From Verrucomicrobiaceae bacterium (lineage in GTDB: Bacteria > Verrucomicrobiota > Verrucomicrobiia > Verrucomicrobiales > Verrucomicrobiaceae), in assembly GCA_016795485.1 (NCBI GenBank), contig JAEUHM010000041.1, positions 1-64,000 of the forward strand: 64,000 nucleotides of DNA. The letters are read 5' to 3'. This document shows, in pieces, positions 34,701 through 42,498 of the stretch. The translations under genes and the position numbers were made by a program. Under the pieces are notes generated by a model. It did not search any database. It worked only from the letters and a program-made list of their open reading frames with translations, and had not been told where the DNA came from. Position 1 is the stretch's first letter. Each line of letters begins with the position of its first letter.

Positions 34701-35244
34701 CAGCCGGTCCCCACTGTTGTGAGCTCACAGGGCTCTTGGGACCACCTTTGTAGACGAGCAAGTCATCTCGCACACGCTCAGCCATGGCTTGCAGAGTGGC
34801 TTCATCTGTATCAGCACTGATGGCGACCGAGAGAATCTGGTTTTTAATCACCAACTCATCGACCGTGGGCTTCTCGGCCTCTTCGGAGAAGTTATCGATG
34901 GCATCCACTCTCGTTTTGATGTCAGCCATGACGTCCCGCACGTTGTAGCCGGTCTTCACTTCAAAACTGACCACGCCCATGCTCTCTGCAGCGATGGATT
35001 GCACGCGCTTGATGCTCGCCAGATCTTGAGTGGCTTCTTCGATGGGCACACACACACCGCGCTCCACTTCCTCAGGCGTTGCGTTCGGGTAAGGAACCTT
35101 CACCACCACCATGTTCACTGAGAGGTCAGGGAAGATCTCCTTCCTCATTGTGAACCAAGACATGCCGCCTACCAGCAGGAGGCCATACATCAGGAAGTTC
35201 GCCGCGATGTGGTTGCGGGAAAACCATTCGACCACTGATTTCAT
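31795..35244 (-). CDS. RND efflux transporter permease subunit
   Basis: The 1149-residue inner-membrane protein is an AcrB/MexB-like proton antiporter. The N-terminus [25 protein letters not shown] is transmembrane helix 1, followed by two large periplasmic loops and two six-helix bundles, including [47 protein letters not shown]. The Asp-Asp there corresponds to the proton relay. [41 protein letters not shown] is the second repeat. A membrane-like stretch ([19 protein letters not shown]) is inserted in the first periplasmic loop around residue 190, which is unusual for AcrB. It overlaps the adaptor gene by four bases. Confidence 0.96.
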   Translation of the reverse strand: [1149 protein letters not shown]

Positions 35245-36398
35245 GGCGCACCTCCTTCACGAGCAATGTTGGCTTCATCCGCCAGCACCTCCACTTTCAT
35301 GCCTTCCACCGGAGCTCCCAGAGCGCTCACTACCACACGCTCGCCGTCTTTGAGCCCGTCCGCCACAAACTGCCTCGTGGCATCGCCTCTCAGCACTTTC
35401 ACCGTGCGGAAGGTCACCGCATCGTCAGGCGTGACGACCAAGACGCGGCTTTCATCCAAAAAGGCCTTTCTTGGCACCGGGATCACGTTTTCGATGGTGC
35501 GTCCCTTAACAGAAGCCTTCAAAAACAGCCCCGGCTTCATCACGGGGTCGTCTGGCCCTGTGTCGTGAACTTCAGCAACGACGTACGCTGAGCGGCTGGA
35601 CCGATCCACCTCGCCCTCAACGCGCTTCACCTTGCCAGCCCAGCTTTTCATCGCACCGCCGACGTTCGCATAATACGTCACCTCAGCACCAGCCATGCCA
35701 TCTGGAAGGAAAGCAAAGTCATCCAGCGAAACCGGCAGTCTCACCTCATAGCTGCCCACGGAATACACTTCAGCCACGCGTGCTCCGGGTGCCAAAAATG
35801 AGCCTAGCTCGGTGAACTTGGCGCGCAGACGGCCCTTGTAGGGTGCCTTCACTTTCGTGCGCTCCAGATCGCGTCTCGCTTTCACCACAGCTGCGTCTGC
35901 CGCCTTCACCCGAGCCGTTGCACTCTCAAGGTGAGGCTTTCTCGTGGCCAAATCTGTCGGCTTCTCGTTGGCCGCAAGTTTTTGCCAGTCGCGGATCGCT
36001 TGTTCAGCGCGCGCTTTTTCATTGGCTTCAGATAAGCGTGCATCTGCGGCAGCGGCTTCGGCCTGGGTAAGTGCTGCCTCATAATCCGCAGCATCTAGTT
36101 CTATCATGATCTCGCCATCGTCAAAGAGCTCACCAGCCTTAAACTTATCCGACACCTTGATCACGCGGCCACCGACTTCAGCGGCAAGGACCGACGAGCG
36201 CTCGGATTCCACCAGCCCTTGGGATGCAATCATCACTGGGACCTTGTCCTTCTTCACGGTAGACACTCGTACCGACTGCGTGTGCTTGTGCACTTCCACT
36301 TTGGGTGGCTCTGAGCGATTGGCCAGCATGGCGCTGAAGCCGCCGAGAGCTGCAGCCAGGATGACCAGAGGGATGATGATTCGTAGCAGGGTTTTCAT
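35241..36398 (-). CDS. RND efflux periplasmic adaptor (membrane fusion protein)
   Basis: From ATG 36398 the protein has 385 residues. An N-terminal anchor (LLRIIIPLVILAAALGGFSAML) precedes the barrel/lipoyl half GLVESERSSVLAAEVGGRVIKV. An Ala/Glu-rich coiled-coil hairpin spans about 100-160, the second lipoyl half is KVKAPYKGRLRAKFTELGSFLAPGARVAEV, and a C-terminal beta-barrel follows. It links the RND pump to the outer-membrane channel. It starts 31 bp after the channel gene and its stop overlaps the permease start (ATGA), so all three are one operon. Confidence 0.95.
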   Translation of the reverse strand: MKTLLRIIIPLVILAAALGGFSAMLANRSEPPKVEVHKHTQSVRVSTVKKDKVPVMIASQGLVESERSSVLAAEVGGRVIKVSDKFKAGELFDDGEIMIELDAADYEAALTQAEAAAADARLSEANEKARAEQAIRDWQKLAANEKPTDLATRKPHLESATARVKAADAAVVKARRDLERTKVKAPYKGRLRAKFTELGSFLAPGARVAEVYSVGSYEVRLPVSLDDFAFLPDGMAGAEVTYYANVGGAMKSWAGKVKRVEGEVDRSSRSAYVVAEVHDTGPDDPVMKPGLFLKASVKGRTIENVIPVPRKAFLDESRVLVVTPDDAVTFRTVKVLRGDATRQFVADGLKDGERVVVSALGAPVEGMKVEVLADEANIAREGGAP

Positions 36399-36429
36399 GA
36401 GATTCAGGGGTGAGAGATGGGTGTAAAGG

Positions 36430-38652
36430 TCACTGCTTCTTCTTGAAGACACTCAACAATGACTTCTTGGGCGCTGCGGCATCAGCCGTTGTAGGTGCCG
36501 CTTCGGTTTTCTTGGTGGGTGTTTTGGGAGCGCTGCCTCCGTGCGGCTTGTAGTCGCCACCCAGGGCCAAATGCAGAGCGATCCGATTTTCCAGTCGTGC
36601 ACGCTTGATCGCCAAGCGTTGCGCACGCGCATTCACGGCTCTGCCTTGGGCTGTTAGGACGGTGAGCATGTCGCCCACACCATCGCGATAGTCCGCATTG
36701 GCTGCCTTAAGCGCATCTTCCGCGAGAGTCGATGCCTCGGTCACGGCCGCTTCCCGACGTGCGAGGTCTTGCTCCACTGCCAGAGCCGTTTCCACTTCTG
36801 AGCAGGCCTTGAGCACCGTCTTTTGCAGTTGAGCAGCGAGCTCACGATCTTTACCACTGCGGATGTCCAACTCCGACTTCACTCTACCGCCAGAGAACAG
36901 AGGCTGAATCACGTTACTGGCCAGTGACCACACTCCGAAGTCGCTGTTGAGGATGTCTTTGAGATCCGCAGTGCTAGTTCCCACACTCGTGGTGAGAGAA
37001 AAGCGCGGGTAGAGTGCCTTCCACGCTTCTTTGATGCGGAAGCGTTGAGCTGAAAGACGACGCTCAGCGGCAATGATGTCCGGACGGCGCAAAAGCAGCT
37101 CGCTCGGCAGCCCAGCGGGTGGCTTGCCCGGCAATGACGGTAGCGACGATGCACCCTTCAAGCTGCCCGATGGATAACGGCCAATCAGCACCTCCAACTG
37201 ACGCGACAGAGTAGCGATGGCCTGATTTCTCTCCTCCACTGCTGCACGCGCAGAAGCCACGTCCGACTCGGCAAGGCGAAGTTGAGCCGCCATTCCTCCC
37301 TGCTCTGCTCCGCCCTTGAATCGCTCGCGCACAGCTTGTGCGGTTTCTTCAAAGGTCTTCTGCGCTTCACGAGCCAATGCCTGCTGTCCCTGGGCTTCGG
37401 TGAGGGCGAAGTAGACTCGCGCTACTTCTGCCGCCAGCGAGATGCGGGCGGCATTCAGTTCGGCATCCGCAGCCTCTACGCCCGCTAACGCAGCTGTGCG
37501 GGCATTGCGGATTCTGCCCCACACATCCAGTTCCCAGTTCACCGGCACTGACAGATCAAATGTGTTCACCATCACCGACTGCACACCGCCGTCTCCACCG
37601 CCGCCGCCAAACATCGGGAAGCCAATAAAGTTCCGCTTGGAGCGAGCAGTTTTGAAGGTCAGGTCCGCGTTAGGATTGCCCATTGCACCTTCTGCTCGCA
37701 TGGCACCGCGCGCTTGTTCGATCCGCGCCAGAGCTGCCTTCAAGTCTGGGCTGTTGTTTTCCGCTTCTGCAACGAGCGCGCTGAGCTTGGAGTCGCCGAA
37801 CCGGCCAATCCACGCGTCATCCACTCCGGCCCGAGCTTCACGAGACGCCGCCCAACTTTCTGGCACAGCTACCTCTGCTTCCTCGATCCGGGAGGGCGCG
37901 CTTGGCGTATCGCAAGCAGTGAGGAGCAAGGCACACAGCACTAGCAGTGCGCTAGCGGCCTTAGCGGTTCGTTTCGTCTTGGTTTGGGGTTGCGTTTGCA
38001 TCGTTGATTCACCTCTCATGCCAGCCGCGCAGAAGGCGATCATGCGCTGAAGCATCACCTCGCTGTCTGGGGTTTGCTTTTCACCAGCGAACTGCCGGAT
38101 CATCTCGCCGTGGATCAGTGAGCTCATGAGCGCTCCGGCGGTAAAGTTCAGCCGCCACATGATCTCAGCCTTTGTGAGCTTTGGCAGCGCCCGGCTTAAA
38201 AGAACCGCCACGCGTTCTACCGAGTGCTGGAGTTGTGGAAGGATGCCGGGAGGAAATTGATTTCCCCGCTCGCTCAGACAGCGACCCATGAACTTGTAAA
38301 ACAACTGCTCCGAATGTGCCGAACGCTTTACTGCATCCATCATGGGCCGCAGGAAGGCATCCAGCACAGGCTCCACCTTGGGAACGGACTTGCCTGCGTC
38401 TGCCTCCACCGCATCCAGCAGTTCCATGCGATGATCCAGCACTGGCGTCATCACCGCACACACCATCTCATCCATCAAACGCTCCCGGCCACCGAAGTAG
38501 TAACCCACGGCCGCCAGATTTACGCCGGCTTGTTGGGTGATGTCCCGGAGCGAGACCGACTCAAAGCCCTTTTCCGCCACGAGGCGCTCGGCAGCGAGCA
38601 GAATGCGATCACGCGCGGAAGTGTCCGGGGGAGTGGGGGCAACGGGCAACAT
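36430..38652 (-). CDS. TetR repressor fused in frame to outer-membrane efflux lipoprotein (NodT/OprM type)
   Basis: One uninterrupted frame from ATG 38652 encodes 740 residues. Residues 1-215 are a TetR regulator: ARDRILLAAERLVAEKGFESVSLRDITQQAGVNLAAVGYYFGG is the HTH, followed by an all-helical C-terminal domain. Residue 218 (ATG 38001) begins MQTQPQ and a lipoprotein signal with lipobox LLTAC (Cys247), followed by two OEP repeats of a TolC/OprM-like channel to the end. A good ribosome binding site (AGAGGTGA) lies 7 nt before ATG 38001. The channel is therefore probably also, or only, made from that internal start, with the TetR frame missing its stop. Read as a single product, the lipoprotein signal would be buried. 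Adaptor and pump genes follow. Confidence 0.9.
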   Translation of the reverse strand: MLPVAPTPPDTSARDRILLAAERLVAEKGFESVSLRDITQQAGVNLAAVGYYFGGRERLMDEMVCAVMTPVLDHRMELLDAVEADAGKSVPKVEPVLDAFLRPMMDAVKRSAHSEQLFYKFMGRCLSERGNQFPPGILPQLQHSVERVAVLLSRALPKLTKAEIMWRLNFTAGALMSSLIHGEMIRQFAGEKQTPDSEVMLQRMIAFCAAGMRGESTMQTQPQTKTKRTAKAASALLVLCALLLTACDTPSAPSRIEEAEVAVPESWAASREARAGVDDAWIGRFGDSKLSALVAEAENNSPDLKAALARIEQARGAMRAEGAMGNPNADLTFKTARSKRNFIGFPMFGGGGGDGGVQSVMVNTFDLSVPVNWELDVWGRIRNARTAALAGVEAADAELNAARISLAAEVARVYFALTEAQGQQALAREAQKTFEETAQAVRERFKGGAEQGGMAAQLRLAESDVASARAAVEERNQAIATLSRQLEVLIGRYPSGSLKGASSLPSLPGKPPAGLPSELLLRRPDIIAAERRLSAQRFRIKEAWKALYPRFSLTTSVGTSTADLKDILNSDFGVWSLASNVIQPLFSGGRVKSELDIRSGKDRELAAQLQKTVLKACSEVETALAVEQDLARREAAVTEASTLAEDALKAANADYRDGVGDMLTVLTAQGRAVNARAQRLAIKRARLENRIALHLALGGDYKPHGGSAPKTPTKKTEAAPTTADAAAPKKSLLSVFKKKQ
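38009..38016 (-). promoter_or_regulatory. Internal Shine-Dalgarno for the efflux channel start
   Basis: AGAGGTGA lies 7 nt before the in-frame ATG at 38001, which starts directly ahead of the lipoprotein signal. It is one of the strongest ribosome binding sites in the window and supports separate translation of the channel. Confidence 0.6.
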
Positions 38653-38664
38653 AGAGTTAAACAC

Positions 38665-38677
38665 TTGTTTCAAACAA
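38665..38677. promoter_or_regulatory. Palindromic TetR operator candidate
   Basis: TTGTTT-C-AAACAA is a perfect 6-bp inverted repeat around one base, 13 bp upstream of the TetR start codon. TTGACT at 38685-38690 (minus strand) could be a -35 element, so the palindrome would lie in the spacer. Autoregulation by the TetR domain is inferred. Confidence 0.5.
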
Positions 38678-38776
38678 ACGTATGAGTCAAGAACCAAGAC
38701 GCATCGTTTTAAAACTTTTTGCCCGTGTGCCCACCCTGTCACTTGAGCTTACGATCTCCTCTGCCATGTGATGACC

Positions 38777-39148
38777 ATGAAGATCACCGAGATTGCATTT
38801 TCCTGTTATCCCAGCACCGACATTGCCCGCTCCTGCGCCTTTTACGAAGGTGTGCTGGGCCTCACTAAAACCATGGACCACGCCACTGACGGCGGTCACT
38901 GGGTGGAGTTCGACATCGGCACCGGCACCCTGGGCCTGGGCAAAATGGAAGGCTGGGACCCCAGCCCCATGGGATGCACCGTCGGCCTGGAGGTCGACGA
39001 CTTCGACAAAGCCGTAGCCGAAATCAAAGCCGCCAACGTCCCCATCACCATGGGTCCCCTAGAAACCCCCGTCTGCCACATGCTCATGATCTCCGATCCC
39101 GACGGAAGCCCCCTCATCCTCCACAAGCGCAAGCCCGGGCACAGCTGA
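38777..39148 (+). CDS. VOC family (glyoxalase/dioxygenase fold) protein
   Basis: From ATG 38777 the product has 123 residues with paired beta-alpha-beta-beta-beta modules: ITEIAFSCYPSTDIARSCAFYEGVLGL, then HWVEFDIGTGTLGLG and CTVGLEVDDFDKAVAEI, ending LMISDPDGSPLILHKRKPG. Members bind a metal and act on varied small molecules or sequester drugs. An ATG six bases upstream (38771) is equally possible. It diverges from the TetR-efflux operon; a link to efflux is only positional. Confidence 0.9.
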   Translation: MKITEIAFSCYPSTDIARSCAFYEGVLGLTKTMDHATDGGHWVEFDIGTGTLGLGKMEGWDPSPMGCTVGLEVDDFDKAVAEIKAANVPITMGPLETPVCHMLMISDPDGSPLILHKRKPGHS

Positions 39149-39161
39149 GGCCAGTGCGGGT

Positions 39162-39179
39162 ACGGGTTGGAAAACCCGT
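39162..39179. terminator. Hairpin between convergent genes
   Basis: ACGGGTT-GGAA-AACCCGT forms a perfect 7-bp stem with a 4-nt loop between the convergent VOC and lipoprotein genes. It has the A/T-flanked loop of extragenic palindromes and could end transcription from either side; no long T-tract is present. Confidence 0.4.
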
Positions 39180-39191
39180 GCTACGTCTCTG

Positions 39192-39875
39192 CTACAACCC
39201 TAACACGTTCCGCTTGAAGTGGGCTACGCTCTCTGTGGTGGCGAGTTGGAGTTCTTGCTTCAATCTAGCTGCTTGGTTGGCTAGGAGTTGGTCGAGCGTG
39301 GGTGAGGTGCTGGTTTTCTCTGGGATGCGGGAGTGGAAGCCTTCCGCCACGATGCGGCCCGTTTTGGTTTCGATGAGTCTCATGCGGACGTGGTAGACGA
39401 CTCGGTAATGGCCCCAGCTGGTGGGGAAGTAGACGCTGGCCCAATTGAAAGTGCGCACGTCCAAGATGTAATCGCTCCCCGGATAAGCAGCGGCAACTTC
39501 CTTCACTTTGTCCGAGGTGACTTTGGTGCCAGTGGATGCGGCGACCTTGACGCCTCTTGAAGAAGCAAGCGCTTGGGCAAGCTCACGGCTGATCTGGTCC
39601 GCAGGGTCCTGCACGCCGTTCTCTTTGACGATCTTCTCACCACTGCTGGTCATCGCGGCCGCACTCGCCGCCGCTCCGATGATGCCAAAGGCCCCCAACG
39701 CGGCCTTACTAGCTGTCATGGCGGTAAACGGCGGTGGATCGCGATCCGCAGCGGCCAAGGTTGCGCCCTTGAGCTTAGCAGCATCCGCTTGGGAAATAGG
39801 CGTGGTCTTTTGGGTAACGCAGGAGCTGAGTGAAACAACCAATGCGAGAGTGACGAGACGAGAGATCGTTTTCAT
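39192..39875 (-). CDS. Lipoprotein of unknown function
   Basis: This 227-residue product has a lipoprotein signal, MKTISRLVTLALVVSLSSC, with the lipid-modified Cys at residue 19. A Gly/Ala-rich stretch (SKAALGAFGIIGAAASAAAM) follows. The rest looks globular, with GSDYILDVRTFNWASVYFPTSWGHYRVVYHVRMRLIETKTGRIVAEGF forming several strands. I do not recognise the family. It is probably periplasmic, on the outer membrane. Conserved-looking Trp and Tyr residues in the strand region are the only landmarks. Confidence 0.82.
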   Translation of the reverse strand: MKTISRLVTLALVVSLSSCVTQKTTPISQADAAKLKGATLAAADRDPPPFTAMTASKAALGAFGIIGAAASAAAMTSSGEKIVKENGVQDPADQISRELAQALASSRGVKVAASTGTKVTSDKVKEVAAAYPGSDYILDVRTFNWASVYFPTSWGHYRVVYHVRMRLIETKTGRIVAEGFHSRIPEKTSTSPTLDQLLANQAARLKQELQLATTESVAHFKRNVLGL

Positions 39876-40180
39876 AGGTTAGGAGGAGAGTTGAAACTCC
39901 AGGTTAAAGATTTGCCGCTTTCTGGGCGAGACTTATTCCGGTGTTCGGAGCAACATTCGGCAACTTCCCGCGCCAAGACACGAGGTCGGGCACCTCAGTC
40001 GGAGAATGGTTGTTCCGGGTAGGAGTCTCCTGTCCCCCGCGCCGAGAATGTGCCTGAGGCATCCGGAGCGGACGGACGGCCTGGAGTGCTCCTCGGGGTG
40101 TTTTGGGTGCATTTTTGGGCCAATTTGACTCAAAATCGCGCTTTTCGGCCCCATCTACCCCAAAATTGCGGGTCTGGAAC
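39876..40180. other. Noncoding region left of the 22-bp repeats
   Basis: I see no gene or RNA in these 305 bases. The sequence is GC-rich with short T runs (GTGTTTTGGGTGCATTTTTGGG). It presumably includes the promoter of the minus-strand lipoprotein gene. Confidence 0.5.
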
Positions 40181-40422
40181 GCGTTACTCGACCTCGAACA
40201 TCGCGTTACTCGACCTCGAACATCGCGTTACTCGACCTCGAACATCGCGTTACTCGACCTCGAACATCGCGTTACTCGACCTCGAACATTGCGTTCCTCG
40301 ACCTCGAACATTGCGTTCCTCGACCTCGAACATCGCGTTACTCGACCCCGAGCATTGCGTTACTCGACCTCGAACATCGCGTTACTCGACCCCGAGCATT
40401 GCGTTACTCGACCCCGAGCATC
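40181..40422. repeat. Minisatellite: 11 head-to-tail copies of a 22-bp unit
   Basis: The unit GCGTTACTCGACCTCGAACATC is repeated without spacers at 40181, 40203, 40225, 40247, 40269, 40291, 40313, 40335, 40357, 40379 and 40401. The first four copies are identical. Later copies differ at four positions: A/C in TTACTC, T/C and A/G giving CCCCGAGC, and the final C/T. The variants recur in several copies, indicating duplication after divergence. Frames through the array are open on the plus strand but encode only low-complexity repeats. Confidence 0.97.
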
Positions 40423-40584
40423 GGTGTGTTTGACCGTTAAGTGGGGTCTGATTCGGACGGCGGATGGGGCTGAATGGGCTTTGGTTGCGGACGATTGTGC
40501 GGGGATTGCGCATTTGGGCCTAGGGCTTCAGAGCTCAGGAGAATCGGGCGTAGGTTGCTTCATAACCTCCAAAAATCCTTGTCT
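40423..40584. other. Noncoding region between repeats and the DUF1501 gene
   Basis: These 162 bases carry no recognisable gene. They should include the promoter of the following gene. No clear -35/-10 pair or hairpin was seen. Confidence 0.45.
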
Positions 40585-41925
40585 ATGAAAATGCATTCTC
40601 TTTGCCCGGGCGATCATGTGTCGCCTTTTGTTTCGAATCAGAGTCGGCGTGACTTTCTTCAGATCGGAGCCGTTGCGGGCCTGGGGCTTACCTTGCCGGG
40701 GCTGCTGAAACTCCAGGCGGGCGAGATCACTGCTATGCCTTCGGTGGAGACTTACAAGCCGGTGGCCCAGTCCATCATCCACATCTTTTTGCCGGGCGGC
40801 ATGGCTCAGCATGAATCCTGGGACCCGAAGCCGTTTGCCTCGCCTGAGTATCGCGGGCCGTTTCAGCCGATCCGCTCGGTCACTGGGGAATATGTCGGGG
40901 AGAAGTTCGCCAACATCGCGAAGATCATGGATCGCCTGACGGTGATCCGCTCAGTCACGCACGGCGAGGCTGCTCACGAGCGTGGCACGCACAACATGCT
41001 GACGGGTTATCGCCCAAGTCCAGCCATCAAGTTCCCCAGCTTTGGCTCGATCATCACGCATGAGCAGGGATCTAGGAACAACTTGCCGCCTTATGTGGCC
41101 ATCCCGAGCATCTTTGCGCCCGAACAGGGAAGTGGGTACATGAGTTCAGCTTTTGGCCCGTTTGCCTTGGGGAGTGATCCTGCAGACAAAGGATTCACGG
41201 TGCGCGATCTCAATGCGCCGAAGGATCTCGACACCAAACGACTTGCTCGCCGACGGACACTGCTGGGTGCTGTGGATGAGCACTTCCGCTCGATCGAGAA
41301 GTCTGATCACATCGATGCGATGGACAGCTTCTATCAGGCTGCTTACAACCTGATTAGTTCAGACAAAGCCAAGGCGGCCTTTGATCTAGAGGCTGAGTCT
41401 GCCAAGTTGCGCGACGAATACGGACGCAATGCGGCAGGGCAGCGTTTCCTTCTGGCTCGTAGGTTGGTGGAGGCCGGTGTGCGGATGGTCTCGGTGAACT
41501 ACGGCGGATGGGATCACCACAGCAACATCAAGGGCGCATTCGAGAGCCAAGCGGTGCTCTTTGATGTGGCTTTGGCGCGCTTGATTCGCGATCTCGAAGA
41601 GCGTGGGATGCTGGACTCGACTTTGGTAATGATCAGTTCTGAGTTTGGACGTACTCCGAAGATCAATGCGACCAACGGGCGCGATCACTATCCGCGTGTG
41701 TTCTCGGTAGCGATGGCTGGCGGCGGCGTGAAGCGGGGCTTCGTCTACGGTAAGTCGGATGCCCTCGGTGGTGAGCCAGATGAGAATCCGGTGGGCCCAG
41801 AAGACCTTGCTCGCACGATGTATAGGCTGCTGGGCATCAACTCGCAGAAGCGCATCGTGGTGGAGAACGTCCGCCCGGTGGACATCGTCAATGGAGGGCG
41901 CTTGATCAACGAGATCCTGGCCTAA
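40585..41925 (+). CDS. DUF1501 protein with twin-arginine signal
   Basis: From ATG 40585 the protein has 446 residues. SRRDFLQIGAVAGLGLTLPGLL is a Tat signal. The body follows the DUF1501 pattern, a sulfatase/alkaline-phosphatase-like fold: SIIHIFLPGGMAQHESWDPKP, HGEAAHERGTHNMLTGYRPSPAI, VRMVSVNYGGWDHHSNIKGAF and MISSEFGRTPKINATNGRDHYPRVFSVAMAGGGVKRGFVYGKSD. In Planctomycetota and Verrucomicrobiota these genes normally pair with a DUF1549/DUF1553 cytochrome-type gene, absent here. The enzymatic role is unknown. Confidence 0.94.
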   Translation: MKMHSLCPGDHVSPFVSNQSRRDFLQIGAVAGLGLTLPGLLKLQAGEITAMPSVETYKPVAQSIIHIFLPGGMAQHESWDPKPFASPEYRGPFQPIRSVTGEYVGEKFANIAKIMDRLTVIRSVTHGEAAHERGTHNMLTGYRPSPAIKFPSFGSIITHEQGSRNNLPPYVAIPSIFAPEQGSGYMSSAFGPFALGSDPADKGFTVRDLNAPKDLDTKRLARRRTLLGAVDEHFRSIEKSDHIDAMDSFYQAAYNLISSDKAKAAFDLEAESAKLRDEYGRNAAGQRFLLARRLVEAGVRMVSVNYGGWDHHSNIKGAFESQAVLFDVALARLIRDLEERGMLDSTLVMISSEFGRTPKINATNGRDHYPRVFSVAMAGGGVKRGFVYGKSDALGGEPDENPVGPEDLARTMYRLLGINSQKRIVVENVRPVDIVNGGRLINEILA

Positions 41926-41938
41926 ACGACGATCTCGT

Positions 41939-42481
41939 TCACAGCATCACACCTGTGCGGACCCGAGCTTCGACCTCGGGTCCAGCGATACGCCGAACAA
42001 GTGCCAGAGCGAAGTCGATGGATGTCCCTGCACCCTGTGAGGTGATGATGTTGTTGTCCTCCACAACAGTCTGATCGGCGATAGCATCGGCCAGCTCAGA
42101 CCGCACACCGTTGTGACAGGTGAACTGGGTACCTTGCAGCAGGCCCGCATCTTTCAGGATGGTGGGTGCGGCACAGATGGCCGCTACGGGCTTGCCTGAG
42201 TCGTGATACTTTTTGGCAAGGGCTGCGGCTCGTCCATCAGACCGCAGAGCAGCTACCATGGGGCCACCAGGGATAAGAAGAAGGTCAAAAGCCTCAAGGT
42301 CTGTGACCATCGCTATAGGCAAATCCGCGTGGATGGTGATGTTGTTCCGCCCAGTGACGTGAATGCTGTCGCCCATGGCTGCCACAGTGACCTCCACCTC
42401 AGCACGGCGAAGAAAGTCGACGGGAGTGATGGTCTCTACTTCTTCAAACCCATCAGTGATCAAGCAAAGGACGCTGGGCAT
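41939..42481 (-). CDS. DJ-1/PfpI family protein
   Basis: The 180-residue cytoplasmic protein has the DJ-1 landmarks: MPSVLCLITDGFEEVETITPVDFLRRA with the supporting Glu, LLLIPGGPMVAAL, the nucleophile elbow VAAICAAPTILKDAGLL with the redox-sensitive Cys near residue 100, and GVRSELADAI. It is closest in layout to YajL/DJ-1, implicated in oxidative and carbonyl stress protection; the exact activity is debated. Its start is 18 bp after trpC on the same strand. Confidence 0.94.
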   Translation of the reverse strand: MPSVLCLITDGFEEVETITPVDFLRRAEVEVTVAAMGDSIHVTGRNNITIHADLPIAMVTDLEAFDLLLIPGGPMVAALRSDGRAAALAKKYHDSGKPVAAICAAPTILKDAGLLQGTQFTCHNGVRSELADAIADQTVVEDNNIITSQGAGTSIDFALALVRRIAGPEVEARVRTGVML

Positions 42482-42498
42482 AACAGGCGGTGGTTGAT

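Noticed and set aside
40181..40422. Possible CRISPR array
   Set aside because: Units are directly contiguous with no spacers and differ from one another; no cas genes are present.
40050..40588. Open frames running through the 22-bp repeats (would encode Ser-Arg/Leu-Glu-rich repeats)
   Set aside because: Openness results from the repeat unit lacking stops in these frames; no start signal and no plausible protein beyond the repeats.
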